Shown: positions 44,487 to 54,200 of the stretch, piece after piece
Numbering within the stretch: position 1 is the first letter of the stretch
Layout of the letters: every line of letters starts with the position of its first letter
Program-made: the position numbers and the translations under genes
Notes under the pieces: generated by a model
What the model saw: only the letters and a program-made list of their open reading frames with translations
What the model was told of the DNA's origin: nothing
The model's database searches: none
NCBI GenBank assembly: GCA_002390745.1
Contig: DGQK01000022.1
Span: 1-64,000, forward strand
Direction of reading: 5' to 3'
DNA: 64,000 nucleotides
Origin: Bacteroidetes bacterium UBA4416
GTDB taxonomy: Bacteria; Bacteroidota; Bacteroidia; B-17B0; Aurantibacillaceae

Positions 44487-44874
44487 AGTTGCGGGGCGTT
44501 TCATAAAGCGTGATCTCCAGGTCGAAGACGGGATCAATCTTATCGCGTAGCAGCTCATAACAGATCCTCGCAATATTTTCAGCCGTAGGGTTGAGGTTCT
44601 TAAATTCCTCGGTATCGAGGTTCAGGTTCTTATGGTCGAAGCGTTCGGTAATTTCCTGCCTGATGAGTTCGTTGAGCAGTTTCATATCATACACATAGCC
44701 CGTTTGAGGATCGACGTGCCCGGTCAGCCTCACAATCAGCTCATAATTATGGCCGTGGTAATTGGCATTATTGCATAAGCCGAATACCTCTTCGTTGGTT
44801 TTAGCGTCGAAAGCAGGGTTATGAAGCCGGTGCGCGGCATTAAAATGGGCTTTTCTGTAGATTGCAGTGCGCAT
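44464..44874 (-). CDS. 6-pyruvoyl-tetrahydropterin synthase / QueD family protein
   Basis: The 136-residue T-fold protein has the zinc His in KAHFNAAHRL, the catalytic Cys in LCNNANYHGHNYEL with the HGH zinc pair, an FDHKNLN motif and the substrate-binding Glu in LYETPRNYV. Members make 6-carboxytetrahydropterin (QueD, queuosine pathway) or 6-pyruvoyl-tetrahydropterin. The Cys-x5-HGH spacing resembles PTPS, but bacterial genomes usually use this form as QueD. A queuosine precursor transporter gene lies nearby. Its 3' end overlaps the start of the dipeptidase gene. Confidence 0.9.
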   Translation of the reverse strand: MRTAIYRKAHFNAAHRLHNPAFDAKTNEEVFGLCNNANYHGHNYELIVRLTGHVDPQTGYVYDMKLLNELIRQEITERFDHKNLNLDTEEFKNLNPTAENIARICYELLRDKIDPVFDLEITLYETPRNYVVYPAL

Positions 44875-44989
44875 GGATTAATTGGAGAAATATTGAGTTG
44901 AAGCGTGAATATATTATGATAGTTCGATCTTAAAATTACGGTTTAATTTCCTGACTCTTCAATTATCCGAATCAATAATGCTTTAATTG

Positions 44990-46048
44990 TTATTGTTTGC
45001 AGTAGCGTTCGATGAGCTTCACGGCCATTTCGTCGCCAAGGCTGTCGGCTTTGTTGAGGTCATCGCAGGCCCCGCGTTTATCCTTGCTGGCAAATTTAAT
45101 GGCAGCACGGTTCACGAAGGCAGCGCCGTAATCGAATTTTAGCTTGATCGCATAATCGAGATCTTTCAGGGCTTCCACAAACTGCTTGTTCTCGCCTTTG
45201 GCTACGCCGCGGTAGTTATAGCTTACAGGGTTCTTAGGATTGAGCTTAATGGCCTGATCCAGGTCCGCAATAGCGCCGCTGTTGTCAGCCGATTCTATTT
45301 TGCAGGCGCCCCTGGCAATGAGCGCTTCTTCGTCTTCCGGAAAGGCTTCGAGGTATACGTTCCAGTCGTTGACGGCATTTTTATAATCCTTGGTTTCGAA
45401 GCGGGCCTTGGCCCTTGTCTTATAAGCGTTGTATACCGGTTTGTCGGCGGGCATTAGCTTCATAGCCGCATCTATTTCCCGGATCACGTACAGGTATTCC
45501 TTCAGCTCAAAGCGGGCGTCAGCCTTCAGCAGCATAGCCTCAAGGTAATTGGGCCTGATGTCGATGGCTTCGTTGGCCGCCTCCTGGGCCTGCTTGTAAG
45601 CTTTGCCATCAAACATAAGCCTGCCCCGGTAATAGAACAGTTCGGCATCGTCCTTATTCAGGACTAAAGCTGAATCGATGGCAGCTTTGGCTTCCTTGAA
45701 TTTCTGGCTTTCGTAGTAAACAATGGCCTGGTTCTTACGGGCTTCAAAATTATCGGGCGCTATTTTTAAAGCCGCTTTCACATCTTTTTCAGCACCCTTA
45801 AGGTCTTTGGTCCTGATCTTTGCCTGGGCCATCTTATTCCAGGCTTCTATGTAGTCGGCTTTGAGCTTCACTGCTTTTTTCAGAGGCACAATGGCTTCCT
45901 CGTATTTCGAGGAGTCCATCAATTTCAGAGCCGCTTTGTAGAGATCCACTTCGGGGGTAGCGCTTTTGGCGGTATCTTTCTGAGCGCTGATCTGTATGTG
46001 TAACAAAATCAGTAATGTAAGGCTAAGCCACTTAAACATGTTCTTCAA
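44990..46048 (-). CDS. exported TPR protein
   Basis: The 352-residue protein has a Sec signal peptide (cleavage after ISAQ, about residue 22) and about eight consecutive TPR units covering the mature part, such as YEEAIVPLKKAVKLKADYIE near residue 53 and SGAIADLDQAIKLNPKNPVS near 262. It probably acts as a periplasmic scaffold; nothing more specific is visible. It is divergent from the SPFH gene across 63 bp. Confidence 0.87.
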   Translation of the reverse strand: MKNMFKWLSLTLLILLHIQISAQKDTAKSATPEVDLYKAALKLMDSSKYEEAIVPLKKAVKLKADYIEAWNKMAQAKIRTKDLKGAEKDVKAALKIAPDNFEARKNQAIVYYESQKFKEAKAAIDSALVLNKDDAELFYYRGRLMFDGKAYKQAQEAANEAIDIRPNYLEAMLLKADARFELKEYLYVIREIDAAMKLMPADKPVYNAYKTRAKARFETKDYKNAVNDWNVYLEAFPEDEEALIARGACKIESADNSGAIADLDQAIKLNPKNPVSYNYRGVAKGENKQFVEALKDLDYAIKLKFDYGAAFVNRAAIKFASKDKRGACDDLNKADSLGDEMAVKLIERYCKQ

Positions 46049-46111
46049 TGGATTGTTTTGTTTTTACGAATGGATGACTAAATTTACACAAACAATTTTA
46101 AATATAAAATT

Positions 46112-47038
46112 ATGCCATTCATCATCGCCCTTTCCGTTATCGCTTTGCTGCTGATCTTTCTGTCTTTTGTAACCGTTCAGCAGGGAACCGTGGCGGTTAT
46201 TACCGTTTTCGGAAAGTACAAACGCATCCTTACTCCCGGATTGAATATGAAAATCCCTTTCATCGAGCGGGTTTATAAGAAGATCTCGATCCAGAACAAA
46301 AGCGTGGAGCTGGGCTTCCAGGCGGTTACGGTAGATCAGGCCAATGTCAATTTTACCGCCATGCTGCTATACGCTGTGGTCAACCAGAATGAAGAGTCCA
46401 TCAAGAACGTAGCCTTTAAGTTTGTGGACGAGCGAAACCTCATGCAGGCCCTGGTGCGATCCATCGAAGGGTCGGTACGCGCCTTTGTCGCAACCAAAAA
46501 GCAGTCGGAAGTGCTGTCGCTGAGAAGGGACATTGTAGAAGCCGTTAAGGAACAGCTGGACATGATGCTGGAAGAGTGGGGCTATCACCTCATCGACCTC
46601 CAGCTCAATGATATTACGTTTGATGAAGAAGTCATGCGTTCTATGGCTAAAGTAGTGGCCAGTAATAACTTAAAGGCGGCTGCCGAAAACGAGGGCCAGG
46701 CTTTGCTGATCACCAGAACCAAAGCGGCAGAAGCAGAAGGCAATTTTATCAAAATATCGGCAACTGCCGAAAAAGAAGCGGCGCAGATGCGTGGGCAGGG
46801 GATTGCTCTTTTCCGGCAGGAAGTGGCCCGCGGTATGGCGGAGGCGGCCCGGCAAATGCAGGAGTCGAACCTCGACACCTCCCTTATATTATTCAGTATG
46901 TGGACTGAAGCCGTTAAAAACTTTGCGGAGCAGGGGAAAGGCAATGTGATTTTCCTGGATGGCAGCGTGGATGGTATGGAAAAGACACTGCGCCAGATGA
47001 TGGCACTCAATACAAAAGAGAACAGCGATAAAAAATAA
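46112..47038 (+). CDS. SPFH/Band 7 membrane protein (stomatin/QmcA-like)
   Basis: The 308-residue protein has one N-terminal transmembrane helix (about residues 3-22) and an SPFH domain (about 22-200, starting VQQGTVAVITVFGKYKRIL). A helical Ala/Glu-rich region follows (about 190-270, KAAAENEGQALLITRTKAAE). These proteins form membrane-bound oligomeric cages and often scaffold proteases. No NfeD partner gene is adjacent. About 140 A+T-rich bases separate it from the next gene. Confidence 0.88.
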   Translation: MPFIIALSVIALLLIFLSFVTVQQGTVAVITVFGKYKRILTPGLNMKIPFIERVYKKISIQNKSVELGFQAVTVDQANVNFTAMLLYAVVNQNEESIKNVAFKFVDERNLMQALVRSIEGSVRAFVATKKQSEVLSLRRDIVEAVKEQLDMMLEEWGYHLIDLQLNDITFDEEVMRSMAKVVASNNLKAAAENEGQALLITRTKAAEAEGNFIKISATAEKEAAQMRGQGIALFRQEVARGMAEAARQMQESNLDTSLILFSMWTEAVKNFAEQGKGNVIFLDGSVDGMEKTLRQMMALNTKENSDKK

Positions 47039-47174
47039 TCCCTAAACGGATTTAAAAATCAGTTCAGTTGTGCTATGTTGTGAAATTGTAAAAAAACTGG
47101 ATTTTTTAAATTAAGTATTTTTACCTATATTGTAATCGTATTTATAAACACTTTCTAATTAAAAAATTGCTCGA

Positions 47175-49319
47175 ATGAAAAAACAATTTTTGACCGTAAT
47201 GGGTAGTGCCTTGTTTCTTGCCGGTATTGCCCAGGAAAATAGTAACAAGCAGCCCTGCAATACGTATCAGGTGATGGAAGAAGCTTTCAAAGCAGACCCC
47301 GATCTGAAACTCAAATACAACCTCATCCAATCGCAATTGGAGCAGGAATACCAGGCAGAGCTTGCCAAAACACACATGGCCCAACGGGCCGCAGCCGTGA
47401 GCTACACCATTCCGGTGGTATTTCACATCATGGGACCTCAGAATATTGCCGATCAGGTATTTATTGATGCCATCGCCCAGGTGAACAGGGATTATGGCCG
47501 AAAAGGCGCCGATACCGGCAGCGTGTACCCTAACTTTAAGTCTATTTATGTGGATGCCGAAATGGTATTTGCCCTGGCGAAAAGAGATCCGAACGGAAAC
47601 TGTACAAACGGGATCATTCGTCATGACAATGAAAGTATCTACTGGAACCAGAACGGAGGCGCTTACAACTACTCAGGAACGGGAACCAACCGCTGGCCGC
47701 GTGAAAAATACCTGAATGTGTATATCGTAAACTGCATTTACGGTACAGGAGTAACCTGCCCGACGACTTCCGGAACCTATATCGGAGGTTATACGTATTT
47801 ACCGGGCTCTTCACCCGGTGTTAACGCTGATGCCATCGTATACCGTTCCAGTGAGCTTTCAGGCTTGAGCGTCAGGGCTTTAAGCCATGAGATCGGCCAC
47901 TGGTTCAATCTTGGTCACACATTCGGAAGCACCAACAGCCCTGGAACCACCTGTGGAGATGACGGTGTTACGGATACGCCTCCTACCAAAGGGGTGCTGA
48001 GCCAATGCCCTGTAAGTAACTCCAACTCCTGCTCCGGATCGGGCAACTTATGGAATGTGGAAAACTTCATGGATTACTCCAGCTGCCCTAAAAACTTTAC
48101 ACAGGGCCAGGTAACCCGTATGAGAGCTGCAGCAGCCAGCGCTACCGCGGGAAGAAATAACCTGTGGTCGGCAGCCAACCTGATTGCTACCGGCATTACG
48201 CCGGGCTATACCTGCGCTCCGGTTGCCGATTTCGACGCTAACAAAAAAAATGTATGTGCCGGCAATACCGTAACCTTTACCAACGAGAGTGAGCTGGGCA
48301 CTTCCGGAAATATTTCCTGGACCTTCGAAGGCGGTAATCCTGCAACCTCTACTGCCAATGCTCCTGTTGTGACTTACGCTACGCCAGGCACCTATTCCGT
48401 ATCGCTGGTAGCAACCAATGCTTCCGGCAATAATACCAAAACCCAAACCTCTTACATTACAGTTGTGCAAGGCGGCGGCGGTGTTTTATTGCCAAATACC
48501 TATGATTTTGAAACCGGTACAGGAATCCCCGGCGGAATCACCGTGATCAATAACAATGCAGGTTCTGTGGCATGGGCGGTTAATCCTTCGACAGGTGGTA
48601 ACAGCACAGCCCAAAGCATGTTCCTGAACAATGCCGCCCAGGCAAGTTCAGGTGGTCATATCGATATTTTCGAAACACCGATCTATGACTTCTCCACAAC
48701 TACCAATGTGTCGTTCTCTTACTATTATGCCTATGCCAAAAAAGTAACGGCGCAGGCCGATACATTCAAAATACAATACAGCCTTGATTGTGGCGGTACA
48801 TGGTCCAATGTGCTTGGAACACCGAATCTGACCAGCATGGCAGCCGCTTCCGGCGGTGTGCAGGCAAGCTCTTTCTCTCCTACGGCAGCACAATGGAAAC
48901 AGGTAACAGTGCCTGCTACCTTATTGACAGTTCTGAATAACAAGCCGAGCGTGAAGTTCCGTTTCTGGTTCAAGAGCGATATCGCTACCGGCAGCTCCAA
49001 TAATATCTTTATTGACCAGATCAACCTCTCAGGAACTGTTGGCCTCAATGAGCTGGAAAAATCCCTGGATATGATGATCTACCCGAATCCGACCAATGCT
49101 TCTTCTACGATCGACTTTAACACGGTTTCGGGCGCGAAACTTAAAGTAAGCGTGATGGATATTGTAGGAAGGGTGGTAGAAGAGTCTGAAAACTTTAACA
49201 CGAACGGCAACAGGGCAAATTACACTGTAAACAAAAACGGTACACTTGCCAAAGGGATCTATGTGATCAATATGCACATAGGCGACCAAACAATTTCTAA
49301 AAAACTCATCATCGAATAA
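47175..49319 (+). CDS. secreted M43 (cytophagalysin-type) metalloprotease with PKD and T9SS type A sorting domain
   Basis: The 714-residue protein starts with a Sec signal peptide (to about residue 19) and a propeptide region. The metzincin catalytic domain has HEIGHWFNLGH (about residues 238-248) and the Met-turn FMDYSSC (about 298). A PKD-like domain (about 345-430) and a beta-sandwich segment follow. The last ~80 residues, starting IYPNPTN, are a type A T9SS sorting domain. The enzyme is predicted to be secreted through the type IX system, whose translocon SprA is encoded 2 kb downstream, and to digest extracellular proteins. A very strong terminator follows. Confidence 0.92.
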   Translation: MKKQFLTVMGSALFLAGIAQENSNKQPCNTYQVMEEAFKADPDLKLKYNLIQSQLEQEYQAELAKTHMAQRAAAVSYTIPVVFHIMGPQNIADQVFIDAIAQVNRDYGRKGADTGSVYPNFKSIYVDAEMVFALAKRDPNGNCTNGIIRHDNESIYWNQNGGAYNYSGTGTNRWPREKYLNVYIVNCIYGTGVTCPTTSGTYIGGYTYLPGSSPGVNADAIVYRSSELSGLSVRALSHEIGHWFNLGHTFGSTNSPGTTCGDDGVTDTPPTKGVLSQCPVSNSNSCSGSGNLWNVENFMDYSSCPKNFTQGQVTRMRAAAASATAGRNNLWSAANLIATGITPGYTCAPVADFDANKKNVCAGNTVTFTNESELGTSGNISWTFEGGNPATSTANAPVVTYATPGTYSVSLVATNASGNNTKTQTSYITVVQGGGGVLLPNTYDFETGTGIPGGITVINNNAGSVAWAVNPSTGGNSTAQSMFLNNAAQASSGGHIDIFETPIYDFSTTTNVSFSYYYAYAKKVTAQADTFKIQYSLDCGGTWSNVLGTPNLTSMAAASGGVQASSFSPTAAQWKQVTVPATLLTVLNNKPSVKFRFWFKSDIATGSSNNIFIDQINLSGTVGLNELEKSLDMMIYPNPTNASSTIDFNTVSGAKLKVSVMDIVGRVVEESENFNTNGNRANYTVNKNGTLAKGIYVINMHIGDQTISKKLIIE

Positions 49320-49337
49320 GCGATTCGCTGATCTTTT

Positions 49338-49382
49338 AAAAAGCGGCCCGGTCACGACTAATCGTGACCGGGCCGCTTTTTT
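49338..49382 (+). terminator. M43 protease terminator
   Basis: A perfect, long GC-rich hairpin: AAAAGCGGCCCGGTCACGA, loop CTAA, and its complement ending CCGCTTTTTT, 20 bp behind the stop. Confidence 0.92.
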
Positions 49383-49797
49383 AGCGCCGGTTCTGCCGGC
49401 CCCCTGTGTATTATCAGGAGCTTACCCGGGGACTTACCTATCAGGGCAACCTCACGAGCACTATCCAGGTGAGCATCAATTACGACGACCGCAAATCGCC
49501 GGACACCAAAGTGGTAAGGGCCTGCCGCGCTACCGGTTCATAGCGATGAGTCCCGCGCGCGATGCTGCCTCGAGCTCCTGTTTTAATGCCTTAAGCCGCA
49601 CGTTTGAAAATGGTGTGCAGCTTTCGGATTCCGGCAGTTACGAACCTGAAACTCTTTACTGTTTAGTTATCTGATACCCGGAATCGAATGTATGGGGTCC
49701 TGGAGGCCGGGTGCATCCACAAGGGAAACCGGCTGCGGCTGAGCCGGGAATTTAGCGTAGCGCGGAATCTAACGGAGCGCTTGCCGTGAGGGCATAA
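49383..49797. other. G+C-rich non-coding region, possibly a decayed gene
   Basis: No intact gene. A 45-codon frame from a GTG at 49406 to 49543 reads as plausible protein (YYQELTRGLTYQGNLTSTIQ and on, then SINYDDRKSPDTK) but has no recognised family. The rest is G+C-rich, has no start with a ribosome site, and carries no hairpin except the plsY terminator at its end. Confidence 0.4.
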
Positions 49798-49817
49798 AAA
49801 ACCGGCCCGGCCGGTTT
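49798..49817 (-). terminator. plsY terminator
   Basis: AAAACCGGCC/GGCCGGTTTT hairpin with a one-base loop and a T-run on the minus strand, a few bases beyond the plsY stop. Confidence 0.8.
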
Positions 49818-49822
49818 TCTGA

Positions 49823-50458
49823 TTAAGCTGCTTTCCTGGCAAACAGGTAGGTTTTCGATTCCTGCCTTTTCCACAGGCGTGTAATGTTTTTCTTATGTGT
49901 GACGATCAGCATGACTGCTACAAAAATGGAGAAGATCATCAGCGTTTCGTTGGTATTTTTCAGAACGAGGTTCAGAATAAGGGGAAAGGAAACACCGGCA
50001 AGCATCGAAGAAAGGGATACATATTTGGAAACGATCAGTACCGAAAGAAAGACAAACAGTACCAGCAGGCTGGTGAAAGGTGTGAGGCAGATAACCACGC
50101 CCAGGATGGTGGCCACGCCTTTGCCGCCCCTGAAACCCGCAAATACCGGGAAGATGTGTCCTACAAGGGCTGCAATGCCCAGGCCAAGCTCAAGGTTTAC
50201 AAACTGGTTGGAGTCGAACGCATAAGGTGATAAAAAGGCCAGGGAAGTTGCCAAAATGCCTTTTACGATATCAATGATGAGCACAGGAATTCCGGCTTTT
50301 TTTCCTAAAACCCGGAATGTATTGGTGGCACCGGCATTCCCGCTGCCAAATTCACGGACGTCGATCCCGTAAAAACGCTTCCCCCACCAAACAGCTGTTG
50401 GGATGGATCCAATCAGGTAAGCAGACACCAAGAGAGAAATGATAATTGTAGTTTCCAA
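49823..50458 (-). CDS. plsY: acyl-phosphate:glycerol-3-phosphate acyltransferase
   Basis: PlsY makes lysophosphatidic acid from acyl-phosphate and glycerol-3-phosphate, the first step of phospholipid synthesis. The 211-residue inner-membrane protein has five to six helices and the conserved loops GSIPTAVWWGK near residue 17, EFGSGNAGATNTFR near 36 and FRGGKGVAT near 108. The initiation codon is a TTG at 50458. A well-formed promoter lies upstream, divergent from ruvA. Confidence 0.95.
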   Translation of the reverse strand: METTIIISLLVSAYLIGSIPTAVWWGKRFYGIDVREFGSGNAGATNTFRVLGKKAGIPVLIIDIVKGILATSLAFLSPYAFDSNQFVNLELGLGIAALVGHIFPVFAGFRGGKGVATILGVVICLTPFTSLLVLFVFLSVLIVSKYVSLSSMLAGVSFPLILNLVLKNTNETLMIFSIFVAVMLIVTHKKNITRLWKRQESKTYLFARKAA

Positions 50459-50488
50459 ATCTTTAGTTGTGTTTAGTTTTTAGTTACG

Positions 50489-50518
50489 CAAATATAACAA
50501 TTATTTAAAATAACCAAA
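50489..50518 (-). promoter_or_regulatory. plsY promoter TTTG-N18-TATATTTG
   Basis: On the minus strand TTTG (50515-50518) and TATATTTG (50489-50496) are 18 bp apart, the best match in the window to the Bacteroidota primary-sigma promoter. The box ends 30 nt before the plsY start. Confidence 0.78.
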
Positions 50519-50636
50519 GTTGATGCCCGGGCGTTCGGGACTTAAATTTTAACAATAAACGGTTAATTCCGCATTCAAAATTATATTAACTTTTTTTCAC
50601 GTTATTGGCTGATTTTTTATTATTTTCACGCCTCTT

Positions 50637-51230
50637 ATGATCAGCTACATCAACGGGCAAATAGCCGAACTGAACCCTGCTTATGCAGTTATAGAAAGCA
50701 ATGGTGTGGGCTATGGTTTGCTTATTTCTCTGACTACCTATACGGCCATTCAGGGAAAAACTTCCGCAAAGCTTTTTGTAGAAAGTGTGTATGTAAGGGA
50801 TGATAACCCCAGGTATTACGGATTTGCCGACAGCGAGGAGCGGGAATTGTTCCGTAAGCTGATCTCTGTTTCGGGTGTAGGTGGGGGCAGTGCGCTCCTG
50901 ATGCTTTCCTCCTTATCCGCGGTTGAAATTGCCGGTGCGATCAACACCGCCAATGTTACAATGTTAAAAAGCATAAAAGGCATTGGAGAGAAGACTGCTC
51001 AACGGATTGTGGTGGACCTGAAGGGCAAAATGGGCAAGCACGAAGGGGGAATTTCACAGATTTTAACGACATCATACAATAAAAATAAGGACGAGGCGTT
51101 AATGGCTCTCATGACCTTAGGATTTCCAAAAATGACAGCGGAAAAAGCCATCGAAAAAGCAATTAAACAACAGGGTGTTGGTACTGATAATGTGGAACTG
51201 CTGATCAAATCGGCGCTAAAAAACATGTAA
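50637..51230 (+). CDS. ruvA: Holliday junction branch migration protein RuvA
   Basis: RuvA binds Holliday junctions and loads the RuvB motor. The 197-residue protein has the N-terminal OB fold (residues 1-63), a double helix-hairpin-helix with SVSGVGGGSALLML near residue 78 and SIKGIGEKTAQRIVVDLKGK near 108, and a C-terminal three-helix domain III (EALMALMTLGFPKMTAEKAI). It is 9 bp upstream of sprA; ruvA-sprA linkage is also known from Flavobacterium. Confidence 0.96.
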   Translation: MISYINGQIAELNPAYAVIESNGVGYGLLISLTTYTAIQGKTSAKLFVESVYVRDDNPRYYGFADSEERELFRKLISVSGVGGGSALLMLSSLSAVEIAGAINTANVTMLKSIKGIGEKTAQRIVVDLKGKMGKHEGGISQILTTSYNKNKDEALMALMTLGFPKMTAEKAIEKAIKQQGVGTDNVELLIKSALKNM

Positions 51231-51239
51231 GAAATCAGC

Positions 51240-54200
51240 GTGGTAAAAGGAGGGTTTAAATTTCTTGTCGTTGCTTCTGTATCCATTGGATTGATGAGCG
51301 TTGTGGTTGGCTCCAAGGCCAAAACATCGCCATTGAGCAAGCCGCATTATTACGAAGAGGCGGCCCTGCCTCCCGATACGCCGGTAGTAAGCAAGGAAGA
51401 CCTGCCTTACGAGTTCAACGACAACAGCAATGTGCAGCCGGTCTATAAAGACAACAACGGCCTGTACCTTTCGGATCCTTCCAATATTAAGACGGAAACC
51501 AACTATAATCCTAAAACAGGCAATTACGACATTACCCAGAAAATGGGTGACCTGGATTACCGCCCCGAAACCTATGTCGAGTTCCAGGATTACCAGGATG
51601 CATTATTCAAAAAAGCGGTAAAAGACCACTGGCGCTCAAAAATCAAGGCCGATGATCTTAATAACCAGAATAAAAAGGGCATGATCCCGAAATTAACCGT
51701 TAACAACGAGATCTTCGACCGGATCTTCGGTGGAAATACGGTGGACATCAAGCCAACAGGAACGGCGGAGCTTATTTTCGCCCTCAACCGGAATAAAACC
51801 TTAAACCCGGCGATTCCTCAACGCCAGCAAAAAGTAACCAATTTCGACTTTAACATGCGCATTCAGCTGAACCTGATCGGAAAGATCGGGGATAAGCTGA
51901 AAATTACGACCAATTATAACACGGAAGCTTCCTTCGACTGGGAGAACCAGATGAAACTGGAGTATACGGGTTACGAGGACGAAATCATCAAAAAAATTGA
52001 AGCGGGCAACGTGAGCCTGCCGCTCAACAGTACCTTAATTACCGGTAGCCAGAGCTTATTCGGTGTAAAGATGCAGTTACAGTTTGGGCGACTCACGGCC
52101 ACTACTATCTTTTCGCAGCAGCGTGGCAAGAAACAGGAGGTGACTGTGCAGGGTGGCTCACAGATCCAGAACTTTGTGGTGACGGCTGATAACTACGAAG
52201 TGAACAAGCACTACTTCCTGGGGCACTATTTCCGTGATAATTATGATGCCTGGATGCAAACGCTTCCGATCGTGGCAACGCCTATCGTCATCACCAAAGC
52301 GGAGGTATATATTACCAACCAGACGGGAAGTACCGAGAACGTGAGGAGCTTCGTTGGTTTCTCCGATCTGGGTGAAAGCGGAGCGCACATTAATACAAAC
52401 CTCTCGGATCCCAACTGTCAGGCTGATCCGACATTCCGCATTACAGATAACAGCCCGCAGGCAGATAGTATACAGCCTTATAACAATGCCAACACCTTAT
52501 ACAGCATCATCACCAATACCGCCAATGGCCTGATGCCGGCACGTACCAATACGACTACCAACCAGATCAATACGCAGCTGACCAGCCCGCTGACCACAAC
52601 GAACAGCTGTAATAACAACGGCGGTTTTATGGAGTCGTCGCGCGATTATGAATATGTGACGAATGCACGCCGCCTGAATCCTTCCGAGTTCACCATCAAC
52701 ACGCGTTTGGGTTTCATTTCCATTAACCAGTCGATCAACAACGACGTGGCGGTAGCGGTGGCTTACCAATACACCTATAACGGCAAAACTTACCAGGTGG
52801 GTGAGTTCAGCGACCAGTTTACCACGGGGCCCTTGTACCTGAAATTACTGAAAGGAACGCTTACCAACCCGAGGTACCTCACCTGGGACCTGATGATGAA
52901 AAACGTTTATTCCATTGGGGCTTATAACCTTAATGCACAGGACTTTAAGTGCGATATCTACTTCAATAACAATGAAACCGGCGTGGACGTACCCTATGTG
53001 CCTTCCGGAAGCCGCAACGGGCAGCTGTTCCTGCAGGTGATGGAGTTGGATAAGCTGAGCGTAAACGGTGACAAGTATTCGGATGGTGTCTTCGATTTCA
53101 TTAAGGATTATACCATCAACCCAACAAACGGCCGTGTATACCTGTCGTCGAAAGAACCTTTTGGTAACAACATGGCTGCCAGGTTTCAGCCAGGTGATTT
53201 TCCGGATGCCAACAGGTATGTGTTCCAGGAGCTGTACGACTCCACGCGAACCATTGCGCAGCAGCTACAGGAAAAGAACCGTTATAAGCTGAAAGGGCAG
53301 TATAAATCCGCTTCCGGTGCCGAGATTTCCCTCAATGCCCTCAATATTCCTCAGGGCGCGGTATCGGTAACGGCCAACGGGCAGAAGCTGGTTGAAAACC
53401 AGGATTATACCGTGGATTATACTCTGGGGCGTGTGAAGATCATTAATGAAAGTATTCTCAACTCGGGCGCCAATATCAAGGTAAGCACCGAGAGCAACTC
53501 CCTCTTCAATGTACAGCAAAAAAGCCTCTTCGGCACAAGGCTCGACTATAAGGTGAACAAGGACCTTATCCTCGGCGGTACCTTATTGCGACTGAATGAA
53601 AAGCCGGTGACCCAAAAGGTGAACATTGGCGACGAGCCGGTATCCAACACCATCTGGGGACTGGATTACAACTATAAAACAGATGCCCCTTTCCTCACCA
53701 GGCTGGTGGACAAGATCCCACTTATCAATACCAAAGAGATGAGTACGATCGTGACGCAGGGTGAGTTTGCCCAGCTGATCCCGGGCAATGCGAAAGCAAT
53801 CGGGAAAACCGGGACATCGTACATCGACGATTTTGAAGGCAGTATTTCCCTGATCGATATCAAGAGCCCGCAGGCCTGGTCGCTGGCCAGTATTCCTCAG
53901 GGGCAAACGTCCATGTTCCCGGAAGCGTTGCTGAACAATGATATCAGGACCGGGAACAACAGGGCCCAGTTCAACTGGTATACCATTGATAACCTGTTTT
54001 ACGGGCAACAGAACTCCAACCTGAAGCCTTCGAATATTCCTAAGGAAACCTATTCCAATAACTTCATGCGCCAGGTACTGGAAACGGAATTATTCCCTTC
54101 CAAAACACCGGCCAACGGACAGCCGGTGGTGCTCTCTGTGCTGGATCTGGCTTTCTATCCAAACGAGCGTGGACCTTATAACTATGATGCGAATCCAATC

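Noticed and set aside
43719..44573. Longer start of the dipeptidase at 44573
   Set aside because: The first 29 residues would overlap the queD-like gene by 110 bp and precede the signal peptide with a non-homologous Arg/Ser-rich stretch; the Met at 44486 gives a normal lipoprotein signal.
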